A DNA stretch of 64,000 bases from Rhodoferax_B sp049316285 (GTDB lineage Bacteria; Pseudomonadota; Gammaproteobacteria; Burkholderiales; Burkholderiaceae_C), in NCBI RefSeq assembly GCF_049316285.1, contig NZ_JBMOXA010000004.1:1-64000 (forward strand). The letters run 5' to 3'. The position numbers and the translations under genes were made by a program. This document shows, piece by piece, positions 9,304-17,535 of the stretch (positions are counted from its first letter, which is position 1; every line of letters begins with the position of its first letter). Under the pieces are notes generated by a model. It saw only the letters and a program-made list of their open reading frames with translations, did no database searches and was not told where the DNA came from.

Positions 9304-9644
9304 CCTCCTTGTTGGGCCGATTGAATGGGGTCGTATCCGCTGAAATGGACCAGGTTGGAACCATTCTTGCAGGCGGCATCGGTGCGAGCCGCAATTTGCT
9401 GCAACACCGGGAAAACCCTTTTTTGCTGCGCAATAAACGTGCCGCGATTGTAGATAAGTAAACTACAATTCGTCGACAATTTGTTTACATAAATAAATTA
9501 CCGAATCGTCCTTGGGGGCTGATGCCACGCGACAAAGGTCGCCGCAAAGGCCCACTGCCGAGCCACGGTGCGGCCCAATGGGGCAGCCGATCTCGGCCGC
9601 AATTTCGCCTCGTTCGCCAACCGGCACTTGCTATCGTTCGCTCC
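9304..9644. promoter_or_regulatory. Divergent control region between oxoprolinase and peptide ABC operon
   Basis: About 340 bp without a supported gene. The centre is AT-rich and carries a perfect 7-bp inverted repeat (ATTGTAG, 9447-9453; CTACAAT, 9463-9469) and further TTGT-type half-sites up to 9489. Both divergent promoters probably lie here. The open frame from 9522 into the ABC gene lacks family similarity before 9645. Confidence 0.6.
9447..9489. promoter_or_regulatory. Candidate operator: phased TTGTNGAYA-like half-sites
   Basis: Half-sites are TTGTAGATA (9448, + strand), TTGTTTACA (9481, +), and on the - strand TTGTAGTTT (starting at 9468) and TTGTCGACG (starting at 9479). Same-strand starts are 33 and 11 bp apart, i.e. 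whole helical turns. The same type of half-site recurs in front of the MarR-like gene at 17382-17423. Binding by that regulator is inferred, not shown. Confidence 0.5.
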
Positions 9645-11504
9645 ATGACCCCAAACGCCACGCCCAGCACCTCTCCACTTTTGTCTGTGCGGTCCCTGAG
9701 CGTGGAGTTCGCGGTGCCCGGCGGCACATTTCGCGCGGTCAACAACCTGAGCTTTGATGTTCACGCCGGCCGCACGCTGGCCGTGGTGGGTGAATCGGGC
9801 TCGGGCAAGTCGGTCACCTCGCAGGCCATCATGCGCCTGACCGACTACGCCAATGGCCGCGTGGCCAGCGGCGAGATCGCGTTCCAGTCGCCCAGCCGTG
9901 GCCGCATCGACCTGGTGCAAGCCGACGACGACACCATGCGCACGGTGCGCGGCAACGAGATCGCGATGATCTTCCAGGAGCCGATGACCTCGCTCAACCC
10001 GGTGTTCACCATTGGCAACCAGATTGCCGAACCGCTGATGCTGCACCAGGGCCTGAGCCCCAACGCCGCACGCGCCCAGGCGTTGAAGCTGCTGGAAAAG
10101 GTACGCCTGCCCGATGCCACACGCCTGCTTGATGCCTACCCGCATTCCTTATCGGGCGGCATGCGCCAGCGCGCCATGATTGCCATGGCGCTGGCCTGCC
10201 AACCCGCGCTGCTGATTGCCGACGAGCCGACCACCGCACTCGACGTGACCATCCAGGCGCAAATCCTGAACATCATCCGCGAGTTACAGCGCGACCTGAA
10301 CACCGCCGTGTTGTTCATCACCCACGACATGGGTGTGGTGGCGCAAATGGCCGACGACGTGGCCGTGATGTGGCGCGGCCAACTGGTAGAGCAAGGCCCG
10401 GTGGAGCAGATCTTCAACGCGCCGCAACACCCCTACACCCGCGCCCTGCTCTCGGCCGTGCCCAAGCTCGGCAGCCTGCGCGGCCAGCCGCTGCCCAAAC
10501 GCACACCGCTGGTGGTACTGGAAGACGGCCAACCCAAAGAGGTGGGTGTGGAGCAAGTGCAAGACACGGTGACACCCGGCGCGCCGCTGCTGACGGTAGA
10601 CAAACTCACTACCCGCTTCGACGTCGGCCACAGCTTTTTTGGCCGCGTCACCCACCGTGTGCATGCTGTTGAATCGGTGAGCTTCGACATCTACCCCGGC
10701 GAGACCCTGGCGCTGGTCGGCGAATCGGGCAGCGGCAAATCGACCATAGGCAAAACGCTGATGCAATTGGTGAAGGGCAACGGCGGCAGCGTGCACCTCA
10801 ACGGCCACGACATCAGCACCATGGACGCCGCCGCGCAGCGCCGCCTGCGCCAGGACGTGCAGTACATCTTTCAAGACCCCTACGCCTCGCTAGACCCACG
10901 CAAGCCGGTGTCGTTCAGCATTGCCGAGCCCATCTTGACGCACCGCCTGCTGAGCGAGCCACGCGCCATTCGCCAGCGGGTACAAGAGCTGCTGGAATGT
11001 GTGGGCCTGCGCCCCGAACATGCTGACCGTTACCCGCACGAGTTCTCCGGCGGCCAGCGCCAACGTGTGTGTATTGCGCGCGCCCTGGCCTGCAACCCCA
11101 AGCTGGTGATTGCCGACGAATCGGTCTCGGCACTCGACGTGTCCATCCAGGCGCAAATCATCGACCTGCTGATGGCGCTGCAGGCCGAGCGCAAGCTGTC
11201 GTACCTGTTCATCACCCACGACATGGCCGTGGTCGAGAAGATCAGCCACCGCGTGGCCATCATGTACCTAGGCCAGATCGTCGAAATCGGCCCGCGCCAA
11301 AGCATTTTTGAAAACCCGCAACACCCCTACACCCGCAAGCTGCTGGCGGCCGTGCCGGTGGCCGAACCCGGCCGCTTGATCGATGCGCGCCTGATCGAAG
11401 GCGAGATTCCCAGCGCGGTGCGCCGCGTAGGCCAGGAGCCACGTGTGCACAGCTTGCGCGAAGTGGCACCGGGCCATCAGGTGGCGTTGGTCGAGGCTGC
11501 ATAA
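9645..11504 (+). CDS. Peptide ABC transporter, double ATP-binding subunit (DppD-DppF fusion, GsiA-like)
   Basis: 619 residues with two complete ABC ATPase cassettes. The first has Walker A GESGSGKS at 49-56, signature LSGGMRQR and Walker B LLIADEP. The second has Walker A GESGSGKST near 359, signature FSGGQRQR near 467 and LVIADES. Each ends with the oligopeptide-family tail (HPYTRALLSAVP and HPYTRKLLAAVP). The subunit energises uptake through the permeases encoded downstream. I set the start at the ATG where similarity begins, although no clear ribosome site precedes it; an in-frame ATG at 9522 would add 41 unlike residues. It leads an operon with a binding protein, two permeases and a peptidase. 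Confidence 0.9.
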   Translation: MTPNATPSTSPLLSVRSLSVEFAVPGGTFRAVNNLSFDVHAGRTLAVVGESGSGKSVTSQAIMRLTDYANGRVASGEIAFQSPSRGRIDLVQADDDTMRTVRGNEIAMIFQEPMTSLNPVFTIGNQIAEPLMLHQGLSPNAARAQALKLLEKVRLPDATRLLDAYPHSLSGGMRQRAMIAMALACQPALLIADEPTTALDVTIQAQILNIIRELQRDLNTAVLFITHDMGVVAQMADDVAVMWRGQLVEQGPVEQIFNAPQHPYTRALLSAVPKLGSLRGQPLPKRTPLVVLEDGQPKEVGVEQVQDTVTPGAPLLTVDKLTTRFDVGHSFFGRVTHRVHAVESVSFDIYPGETLALVGESGSGKSTIGKTLMQLVKGNGGSVHLNGHDISTMDAAAQRRLRQDVQYIFQDPYASLDPRKPVSFSIAEPILTHRLLSEPRAIRQRVQELLECVGLRPEHADRYPHEFSGGQRQRVCIARALACNPKLVIADESVSALDVSIQAQIIDLLMALQAERKLSYLFITHDMAVVEKISHRVAIMYLGQIVEIGPRQSIFENPQHPYTRKLLAAVPVAEPGRLIDARLIEGEIPSAVRRVGQEPRVHSLREVAPGHQVALVEAA

Positions 11505-11573
11505 ACCTGTTCTCCGTTCTCCCGTTCCCCGATTTCTTTCCCAAGTTTGACATCCCCACCCCAGGAGCACTCC

Positions 11574-13100
11574 ATGAAGCTGAAGAAACTCATTGCCACG
11601 TCCAGCCTGGTCCTCACCAGTCTGGCAGCCAGTCTTGGCGCGCCTTCGGCCCACGCCGCCGGCACCCTCACCGTGGCGCTGCACCAGGATCCGGGCAACT
11701 GGGACCCGATCGCCACCTTTCTGGTGGCCTGGGGCGCAGTCGGCAGCCAGGTGTTTGACGGCCTGGTGATACGCACGCCGGACATGAAGATCGTGCCCGG
11801 CCTGGCCACCAAGTGGGAGTTTCTCGACAAAAACACCAAACTGCGTTTCACGCTGCGCCAGGGTGTGAAGTTCCACAACGGCGAACCCTTCGATGCCGAA
11901 GCCGTGAAGTTCACCTTCGACCGCCTGCTGGGTGAAGAAGGCAAGAAGGGCCCACAGCAATCGAACTACAACGCGATTGAAAAAGTGGTGGTGGTCAATG
12001 CCAACACCGTGGACCTGATCCTGAAGAGCCCCGACCCGGTGCTGCTGACCAAGCTCAGCGGCTATGGCGCCATGATGGTGCCGCCCAAATACATCAAGGA
12101 AAAGGGCAGCCAATACTTCGGCATGAACCCCGTGGGTACCGGCCCGTTCAAGTTCAGTGAATACAAGCCCAAGGTCAGCCTGAGCTTTGAACGCAATGCC
12201 GATTACTGGGGCGGCGCGCCCAAGGTCGACAACCTGGTCTACCGCTTCATCACCGAGCCCGCGACCCAGGCCGCCGAGCTGCAGGCTGGCCGTGTGGACG
12301 TAGCCAACCAGATCCCGCTGGCCATGATCGACACACTGAAGAAAGACAGCAAGCTGTCGGTGGTGAGCATGGACGGCCCGGTGTCGCTGGCGCTGCGCTA
12401 CAACACCCAGCGCGGCATCATGAAGGACCGCGAAGTGCGCAAGGCCCTGACCATGGCCGTGGACCGCGACACCATCATCAAGTCGATTCTGCTGGGCCAC
12501 GCCAAGCCCATCGCCAGTTTCCAGGGTGAGTTGTCGTTTGGCTACGATCCCGCGCTCAAGCCCCTGCCCTTCAACCCCACCCAAGCCAAAGCCATGCTGC
12601 AAAAAGCCGGTGTGAAGCCGGGCACACAAATCCAGCTCGACTTCCGTGGCCCGGACAGCAACTTCCGCGAAGTCTCGCAAGCCGTCGCCGGTTACCTGGG
12701 TGCGGTGGGCATCACGGTGTCGCTCAAGCCATATGAAACCAATGTGCTGCTGAACGACATCATCCCTAGCGGCAAGACCGGCGAGATGTGGCAAAACCAA
12801 TGGGGCGGCTGGACCTTCGACTACGACAACACCGCCTACGCGATGTACTACACCAAGCAGCGCTGGAACCCGTTTGACGACGACGCCAAGCTCAACGCCC
12901 TGCTGCACACCCAGCGCAACTCCTGGGACCAGGCCGCACGCAAGGTCACGCTGCAGGAGATCGGCCGTTATGTCGCCGACCAGGCACTGGAAATGCCGCT
13001 GTACAGCCTGAACACCGTCTACGGCCTGAACAAGCGCGCCAAGAACCTGGCCCTGCCCGCCGATGGCCGCTTCCGCTTCACTGAAGCGACAGTCGAGTAA
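11574..13100 (+). CDS. Peptide ABC transporter substrate-binding protein (SBP family 5)
   Basis: 508 residues with a clear signal peptide (LIATSSLVLTSLAASLG, cleavage after AHA). The mature start GTLTVALHQDPGNWDP, then WEFLDKNTKLRFTLRQGVKFHNGEPFDAEAVKFTFDR in two blocks, are hallmarks of the DppA/OppA/NikA family. A ribosome site (CCAGGAG) precedes the ATG. The protein would deliver a di- or oligopeptide, or glutathione-like ligand, to the membrane subunits encoded next. The ligand cannot be read from the sequence, but the neighbouring M14 carboxypeptidase and 5-oxoprolinase favour peptides that yield glutamate or pyroglutamate. Confidence 0.92.
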   Translation: MKLKKLIATSSLVLTSLAASLGAPSAHAAGTLTVALHQDPGNWDPIATFLVAWGAVGSQVFDGLVIRTPDMKIVPGLATKWEFLDKNTKLRFTLRQGVKFHNGEPFDAEAVKFTFDRLLGEEGKKGPQQSNYNAIEKVVVVNANTVDLILKSPDPVLLTKLSGYGAMMVPPKYIKEKGSQYFGMNPVGTGPFKFSEYKPKVSLSFERNADYWGGAPKVDNLVYRFITEPATQAAELQAGRVDVANQIPLAMIDTLKKDSKLSVVSMDGPVSLALRYNTQRGIMKDREVRKALTMAVDRDTIIKSILLGHAKPIASFQGELSFGYDPALKPLPFNPTQAKAMLQKAGVKPGTQIQLDFRGPDSNFREVSQAVAGYLGAVGITVSLKPYETNVLLNDIIPSGKTGEMWQNQWGGWTFDYDNTAYAMYYTKQRWNPFDDDAKLNALLHTQRNSWDQAARKVTLQEIGRYVADQALEMPLYSLNTVYGLNKRAKNLALPADGRFRFTEATVE

Positions 13101-13132
13101 GCCTTCGCTAGCCAAACCACCAGCCCCACGCC

Positions 13133-14056
13133 ATGAGTTCTTTTTTGTTGAAACGGCTGCTGCAGGCGATCTTCGTCGTGCTGGCCGTCACCTTGTTCGT
13201 GTCTTATGCCGTGCGTTTGTCCGGTGACCCCGCACTCATGCTCAGCCAGGGCGCGGGCAGCGTGACCGAAGAAGACCTGGCCAATATCCGCACCGGCCTG
13301 GGGCTGGACCGGCCTTTCCTGGTGCAGTACGGCGACTTCCTGTGGGGCGCGGTGCGCGGCGACTTCGGCAACAGCTTCATGGGCGGCACGCCGGTGTCGC
13401 GCCTGCTGCTCGACGCCGCGCCGGCCACACTGGCGCTGGCGCTGGTGTCGCTGCTGCTGTCGGTACTGGTGTCGATTCCGCTGGGCATTCAGGCGGCGGT
13501 GCACAAGGGCAAAGGGGTGGACCAGTTCATCCGTATCACCTCGCTGGTGGGCCTGTCTTTCCCCAACTTCTGGCTCGCCATCATGCTGGTGCTGCTGTTG
13601 TCCATCACCTTCCCGCTGCTGCCGCCTTCGGGTTGGGACGGCCCGGCCAGCCTGGTGATGCCGGCGCTGACCATGGGTGTGATCCTGTCGGCCACCAATG
13701 TACGCCTGGTGCGCACCGCCATGCTGGAAACCCTGTCCGCGCAATACATCATGGTGGCGCGCAGCAAGGGTTTGAAGGAGCGTGTGGTGCTCTACAAACA
13801 CGCGCTGCGCAATTGCGCCATTCCGCTCATCACCTACATAGGCCTGCAGTTTGGCAACCTGATTGGCGGCATTGTGGTGGTGGAGAAAGTCTTCAACTGG
13901 CCGGGACTGGGCACGCTGGCGTTCGACGCCATCTCCGGCCGCGACTACCCCGTGCTGCAAGCCACCGTCACACTGCTGTCGGTGCTGATCGTCTGCGCCA
14001 ACCTGCTGGTTGACATTGCCTACGGCCTGGTCGATCCGCGTATCCGCAGCAAATAA
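13133..14056 (+). CDS. Peptide ABC transporter permease (DppB type)
   Basis: 307 residues, the normal length for DppB. The N-terminal transmembrane helix (LLQAIFVVLAVTLFVSYAVRL) is followed by the extracytoplasmic loop and five more helices. The EAA coupling loop ARSKGLKERVVLYKHALRN, near residue 205-222, contacts the ATPase. It follows the binding-protein gene by 32 bp and precedes the second permease by 14 bp, so it is part of the same transcript. Confidence 0.92.
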   Translation: MSSFLLKRLLQAIFVVLAVTLFVSYAVRLSGDPALMLSQGAGSVTEEDLANIRTGLGLDRPFLVQYGDFLWGAVRGDFGNSFMGGTPVSRLLLDAAPATLALALVSLLLSVLVSIPLGIQAAVHKGKGVDQFIRITSLVGLSFPNFWLAIMLVLLLSITFPLLPPSGWDGPASLVMPALTMGVILSATNVRLVRTAMLETLSAQYIMVARSKGLKERVVLYKHALRNCAIPLITYIGLQFGNLIGGIVVVEKVFNWPGLGTLAFDAISGRDYPVLQATVTLLSVLIVCANLLVDIAYGLVDPRIRSK

Positions 14057-14070
14057 AACCAGATTGCCCC

Positions 14071-14949
14071 ATGTCCTCAGCTACCCAAGTGACCTCCACG
14101 CCCTCGACTGCCAAACCAAGCCGCCACGGCAGCCCCTGGCGCTCACTCGAATTTGTGCTCGGCGCCGGCCTGACCGGCAGCATGTTGCTGCTGGTGCTGT
14201 TCTCGGTGTGGATCTTCCCCGACCGCGGTGCGGCCATGGACCTGGGCGCCCGCCTCACCGCGCCGTTCACGTCTTGGGCACACCCGCTAGGCGCCGACCC
14301 GCTGGGGCGCGACGTGCTGGCACGCGTGCTGGTGGGTGGCCGCATCTCGCTGATGGTGGGTTTCCTGTCCACCCTAGGCGCGGCCACCTTGGGCATCACC
14401 ATAGGCCTGATCGCCGGTTACTACCGTGGCTTCTGGGACATGCTGCTGATGCGTTGTGTGGACATACAACTGGCCCTGCCCTTCATCCTGATCGCGCTGA
14501 CCTTCATCACCATCCTCGGTGGCGGCCTGGGCAACATCATCATCTTCATGATCATCTCGCAGTGGGTGCAGTTTGCACGCCTGGTGCGCGGCATGGTGCT
14601 GTCGGTGCGCGAGCGCGAGTTTGTGCAGGCGGCGCGCTCGTTCGGCGTGCGCGATCTGGCGATGGTGCGCCACCACATCCTGCCCAACGTGATCGGGCCG
14701 GTCATCATCCTGATGACACTCAACGTGGCCAACAACATCCTGCTCGAATCCAGCCTGACCTTCCTCGGCCTGGGCGTGGACCCGCTGATCCCCAGCTGGG
14801 GCGGCATGCTGGCCGATGGCCGCACCTATATGCAAAACGCCTGGTGGGTGAGTGTGTTCCCCGGCGTGGCCATCATGCTCACGGTGCTGGGCCTGAACCT
14901 GCTCGGCGACTGGCTGCGCGACCGCCTCGACCCCACCGGAAAACTATGA
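14071..14949 (+). CDS. Peptide ABC transporter permease (DppC type)
   Basis: 292 residues. The N-terminus is soluble and Ser/Thr-rich, then a first helix (GLTGSMLLLVLFSVWIF), the DppC-type segment HPLGADPLGRDVLARVLVGG, and the EAA loop AARSFGVRDLAMVRHH before the last two helices. The DRLDPTGKL end is typical of the family. Its TGA stop overlaps the ATG of the downstream peptidase (ATGA), so the two are probably translationally coupled. Confidence 0.92.
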   Translation: MSSATQVTSTPSTAKPSRHGSPWRSLEFVLGAGLTGSMLLLVLFSVWIFPDRGAAMDLGARLTAPFTSWAHPLGADPLGRDVLARVLVGGRISLMVGFLSTLGAATLGITIGLIAGYYRGFWDMLLMRCVDIQLALPFILIALTFITILGGGLGNIIIFMIISQWVQFARLVRGMVLSVREREFVQAARSFGVRDLAMVRHHILPNVIGPVIILMTLNVANNILLESSLTFLGLGVDPLIPSWGGMLADGRTYMQNAWWVSVFPGVAIMLTVLGLNLLGDWLRDRLDPTGKL

Positions 14950-16760
14950 AGACCCCGGCCATGACTTCCAGCTCCAACGTCTTGCTCGACCAATCCCTGC
15001 CCCGCACACTCGATGCCTGGGTGGCCCAATTCAGCCAGCCGGCCTGGCACGGCGCGCAGCTCGAAGCCTGGTTGTTTGAAGGCGCCGAGGCGCGCCGCGC
15101 AGCAGAAGAAACGCTGGCCGCCGCCGGTGTAAAGGCCAGGCTGCGCAGCGCCTACAAACCCTTGCTGCATTTCTTCCTGGAAGAAGTGGACCTGGGCCAA
15201 ATCGCCTCAGCCCAGGTGTGTTACCCGGTGCACAGCGCCGCCACGGCACAGCGCTTCTGGCTAGAAGCCTACCCGCTGGCCGCCTTGCTGCCAGCCGGTG
15301 TTTTGCAGGGCGTGGCCGGTGGCGAAGCGCTGGTCTACCAGGTCACATTGCGCCTGAAAGACGGCAGCACCCAACAACACCAGGTGTTTGCGCCCAACCA
15401 ATTGCAGCGCGACCCGCTGGGCCATGAGCTGCTGTCGCCTACAGGTTGGCTGCGCGCCGTGCCGGCCGCGGGGGCAACGGTGGCGGCACTTGATCAGGCG
15501 TGCCGCACCGAGGTCGAGCAATTGTTCGCCCAGGTGTTGTCTACCGTGCAGCAGCACCCCTGGCCGCAAACCGAGCCGTATTTCGAGCGGCTGGACATTC
15601 GCCTGGACCTGCCGGGTTATGAATGTGCCGTGCCGGGCATGCCCGGGGCACCAGAGACCATCAGCACCCTGGAGGCCTTGCACGAAGACCTCTATTTTTC
15701 GCTGCTCGAAATCTTCCAGCACCACTCCGGCCGCCCTACCGGCGACCGGCGTTTGCAGCCGGGCCAGATCGTGCCCGATGTGCGTTTTGGCGCACCGCGT
15801 GTCTGTATCACGCTGAACAGCTTCAACACCGCCGCGCAAGATGCCTGCGCCCCCGTTGACACCACGGACGGTGTGGCGCTTGATGCGCTGGGCGCGGCGC
15901 CGCCGCCCGCACGCATCCAGCATGAGATGGCGCAACTCGGCGGACAAACCTTCAACGCCAGTACGCGCCAGGGGCGTAGCGTGGTTGGCCTGTACCGGAC
16001 GGGCAGTCAGGCGCCGGTGCTGATCAGCGGCGGCCAACACGCCAATGAAACCTCGGGCATCGTCGGCACACTGCGTGCAGCGCAGGTGCTGCGGCAACAG
16101 CCTGACGCCCACTTCGCCCTGATCGCGCTGGAGAACCCCGACGGCTACGCCATGCACCGCGAGCTCTGTGCACAGCACGGCGAACACATGCACCACGCCG
16201 CGCGTTACAGCGCGCTGGGCGACGACATCGAATACCGTGAAACGGCGCCGCTGTTTGAACGCGAGGCGCGTGAACACGCACTCACGCTGTCCGGCGCCCA
16301 ACTGCACCTCAACCTGCACGGGTACCCCGCACACGAATGGACACGCCCCTTGTCGGGCTACATTCCGCGTGGTTTCGATTTGTGGACCATCCCCAAGGGC
16401 TTCTTCCTGATCTTGCGCTACCACACGGGTTGGCAAGCACAGGCGCAAGCGCTGCTGGAACAGGTGTGTGCGGCGCTACGCGAAGTGCCGGGTCTGATCG
16501 ATTTCAACGCGCAACAGATGGCGCTCTATGCCGAACACGCTGGTCCCATGCCGTTCCCGGTACTGGACGGCACGGCCTACACCATCAGCGAGGTCAACCG
16601 GCCCGGCGCGCCAGTCACCTTGATCACCGAGTTCCCCGACGAGACGGTGTATGGCGACGCCTTCCGCTTTGCACACAGCGTGCAGATGGCCACCGTGTTG
16701 GCGGCAACGAAGGCATGGCAAAACATTGCGCCGCCTCTGGTCAACCCATCAAAACAATAG
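14946..16760 (+). CDS. M14-family zinc carboxypeptidase, cytoplasmic
   Basis: 604 residues, last gene of the peptide transporter operon. No signal peptide is visible, so it should act in the cytoplasm on imported peptides. The M14 zinc site reads HANE: His365 and Glu368, with the third ligand probably His458 in LNLHGYP. The catalytic Glu is likely the one in LITEFPDE. The first 330 residues have no domain I recognise, so this is a large member of the family. An in-frame Met at 14961 is an alternative start. The ATGA overlap with the DppC-type gene ties its expression to uptake. Amidase or deacylase activity on a small molecule is an alternative. Confidence 0.82.
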   Translation: MKTPAMTSSSNVLLDQSLPRTLDAWVAQFSQPAWHGAQLEAWLFEGAEARRAAEETLAAAGVKARLRSAYKPLLHFFLEEVDLGQIASAQVCYPVHSAATAQRFWLEAYPLAALLPAGVLQGVAGGEALVYQVTLRLKDGSTQQHQVFAPNQLQRDPLGHELLSPTGWLRAVPAAGATVAALDQACRTEVEQLFAQVLSTVQQHPWPQTEPYFERLDIRLDLPGYECAVPGMPGAPETISTLEALHEDLYFSLLEIFQHHSGRPTGDRRLQPGQIVPDVRFGAPRVCITLNSFNTAAQDACAPVDTTDGVALDALGAAPPPARIQHEMAQLGGQTFNASTRQGRSVVGLYRTGSQAPVLISGGQHANETSGIVGTLRAAQVLRQQPDAHFALIALENPDGYAMHRELCAQHGEHMHHAARYSALGDDIEYRETAPLFEREAREHALTLSGAQLHLNLHGYPAHEWTRPLSGYIPRGFDLWTIPKGFFLILRYHTGWQAQAQALLEQVCAALREVPGLIDFNAQQMALYAEHAGPMPFPVLDGTAYTISEVNRPGAPVTLITEFPDETVYGDAFRFAHSVQMATVLAATKAWQNIAPPLVNPSKQ

Positions 16761-16798
16761 CTAGCTGCGCATGCCCAGCATGCGCTAAAGCCTTATTT
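16757..16798 (+). repeat. Dispersed ~42-bp repeat, copy 1 (contains hairpin)
   Basis: Member of a small family also seen at 20833-20874, 28112-28152 and 34753-34796. The pattern is rTAGCt, a variable centre, then GCGCYAAAGCC and an ATT end. This copy includes the TAG stop of the M14 gene and a perfect 8-bp hairpin (GCGCATGC/GCATGCGC, 16767-16785) lying between two convergent stop codons, so it may also end transcription. Confidence 0.6.
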
Positions 16799-16800
16799 CA

Positions 16801-17337
16801 TCAAAGAGAGGCGGCCGCCCGCGCCGCCTGGTCGTACATGCCAGACAACACGCGCAGCAGCCGCGCCAGCTCCCCTATGTCGCGGTTCAGTGCGTCGTCG
16901 GCCTGCAGCGCGTCGATCAAACAGGACTCGCGGATCTCGCGGTAACGCTGCACGTAGGCGCGGCCGCTCTCGGTGGCGGCGTAGGTCACTTCCTTGCCGT
17001 TTTTCTGCGATGCGACCACGCCCAGGGACAGTAACTTTTTCAGTGCGTAGTTCACCAAATGGGTGTCTTCCACGTTCATGATGAAGCAGATGTCGGCCAG
17101 GCGTTTGTCGCGTGCGCGGTGGGTCACGTGGTGCAGCACCACCACATCCAGCGGCGTCAAATCCTTCAAGCCCGCAGCCGCCATGCAATGCACTACCCAG
17201 CGGTGAAAGGCATTGCTGGCGACGATCAGGCCAAACTCAAACTCGCTCATCTCCGCGCTTTGGTCGGACACTAGGTGGGCCGAAGAGACGATGGGTGGGC
17301 TTTCACCTTTGACACGGGGGTTGGATTTGGCGGCCAT
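16801..17337 (-). CDS. MarR-like winged-helix transcriptional regulator
   Basis: 178 residues. The centre (about 60-135) has the winged-helix layout of MarR proteins: LTPLDVVVLHHV, DICFIMNVEDTHLVNYALKKLLSLGVVAS and the wing KNGKEVTYAATESGRAYV. The start ATG follows AGGAG by 8 bases. From memory, similar predicted regulators often sit beside hydantoinase/oxoprolinase or TRAP genes in Betaproteobacteria. Here it lies between the peptide operon and the TRAP operon and faces the latter. TTGTNGAYA repeats occur in its own promoter region and at the oxoprolinase promoter, making it the natural candidate to bind them. The ligand is unknown. Confidence 0.82.
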   Translation of the reverse strand: MAAKSNPRVKGESPPIVSSAHLVSDQSAEMSEFEFGLIVASNAFHRWVVHCMAAAGLKDLTPLDVVVLHHVTHRARDKRLADICFIMNVEDTHLVNYALKKLLSLGVVASQKNGKEVTYAATESGRAYVQRYREIRESCLIDALQADDALNRDIGELARLLRVLSGMYDQAARAAASL

Positions 17338-17380
17338 TCGGAGATCTCCTAGGTCTGGCACGGGTTGTGCATGCCGATTT

Positions 17381-17424
17381 ATTGTAGACATGCAGGAGGT
17401 GATTTGTTGATAGTTTGTCGACAT
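17381..17424. promoter_or_regulatory. Candidate operator: three direct TTGTNGAYA repeats
   Basis: TTGTAGACA (17382), TTGTTGATA (17404) and TTGTCGACA (17415) on the + strand, with starts 22 and 11 bp apart, so all lie on one helix face. The site lies between the MarR-like gene and the TRAP binding-protein gene, and matches half-sites at 9448-9489. Autoregulation plus control of the TRAP operon is inferred. Confidence 0.55.
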
Positions 17425-17535
17425 TTGGGATAAGCCCTTAGCAGGTTTTGCACCAAACCAGATACATTGACTCTCCCAAACTGGCCCCATTTTCACCATC
17501 CTATTCACGCGTTCCCCCACTATTGGAGCACCCTG

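Noticed and set aside
7033..9324. Long antisense frame (763 codons) opposite the oxoprolinase gene
   Set aside because: It is a GC-bias shadow of a clear family protein; its translation is His/Gln/Arg-rich with no recognisable domain or ribosome site.
11268..13115. Long antisense frame opposite the ABC receptor gene
   Set aside because: The + strand encodes a full SBP family 5 protein; the antisense product has no family features.
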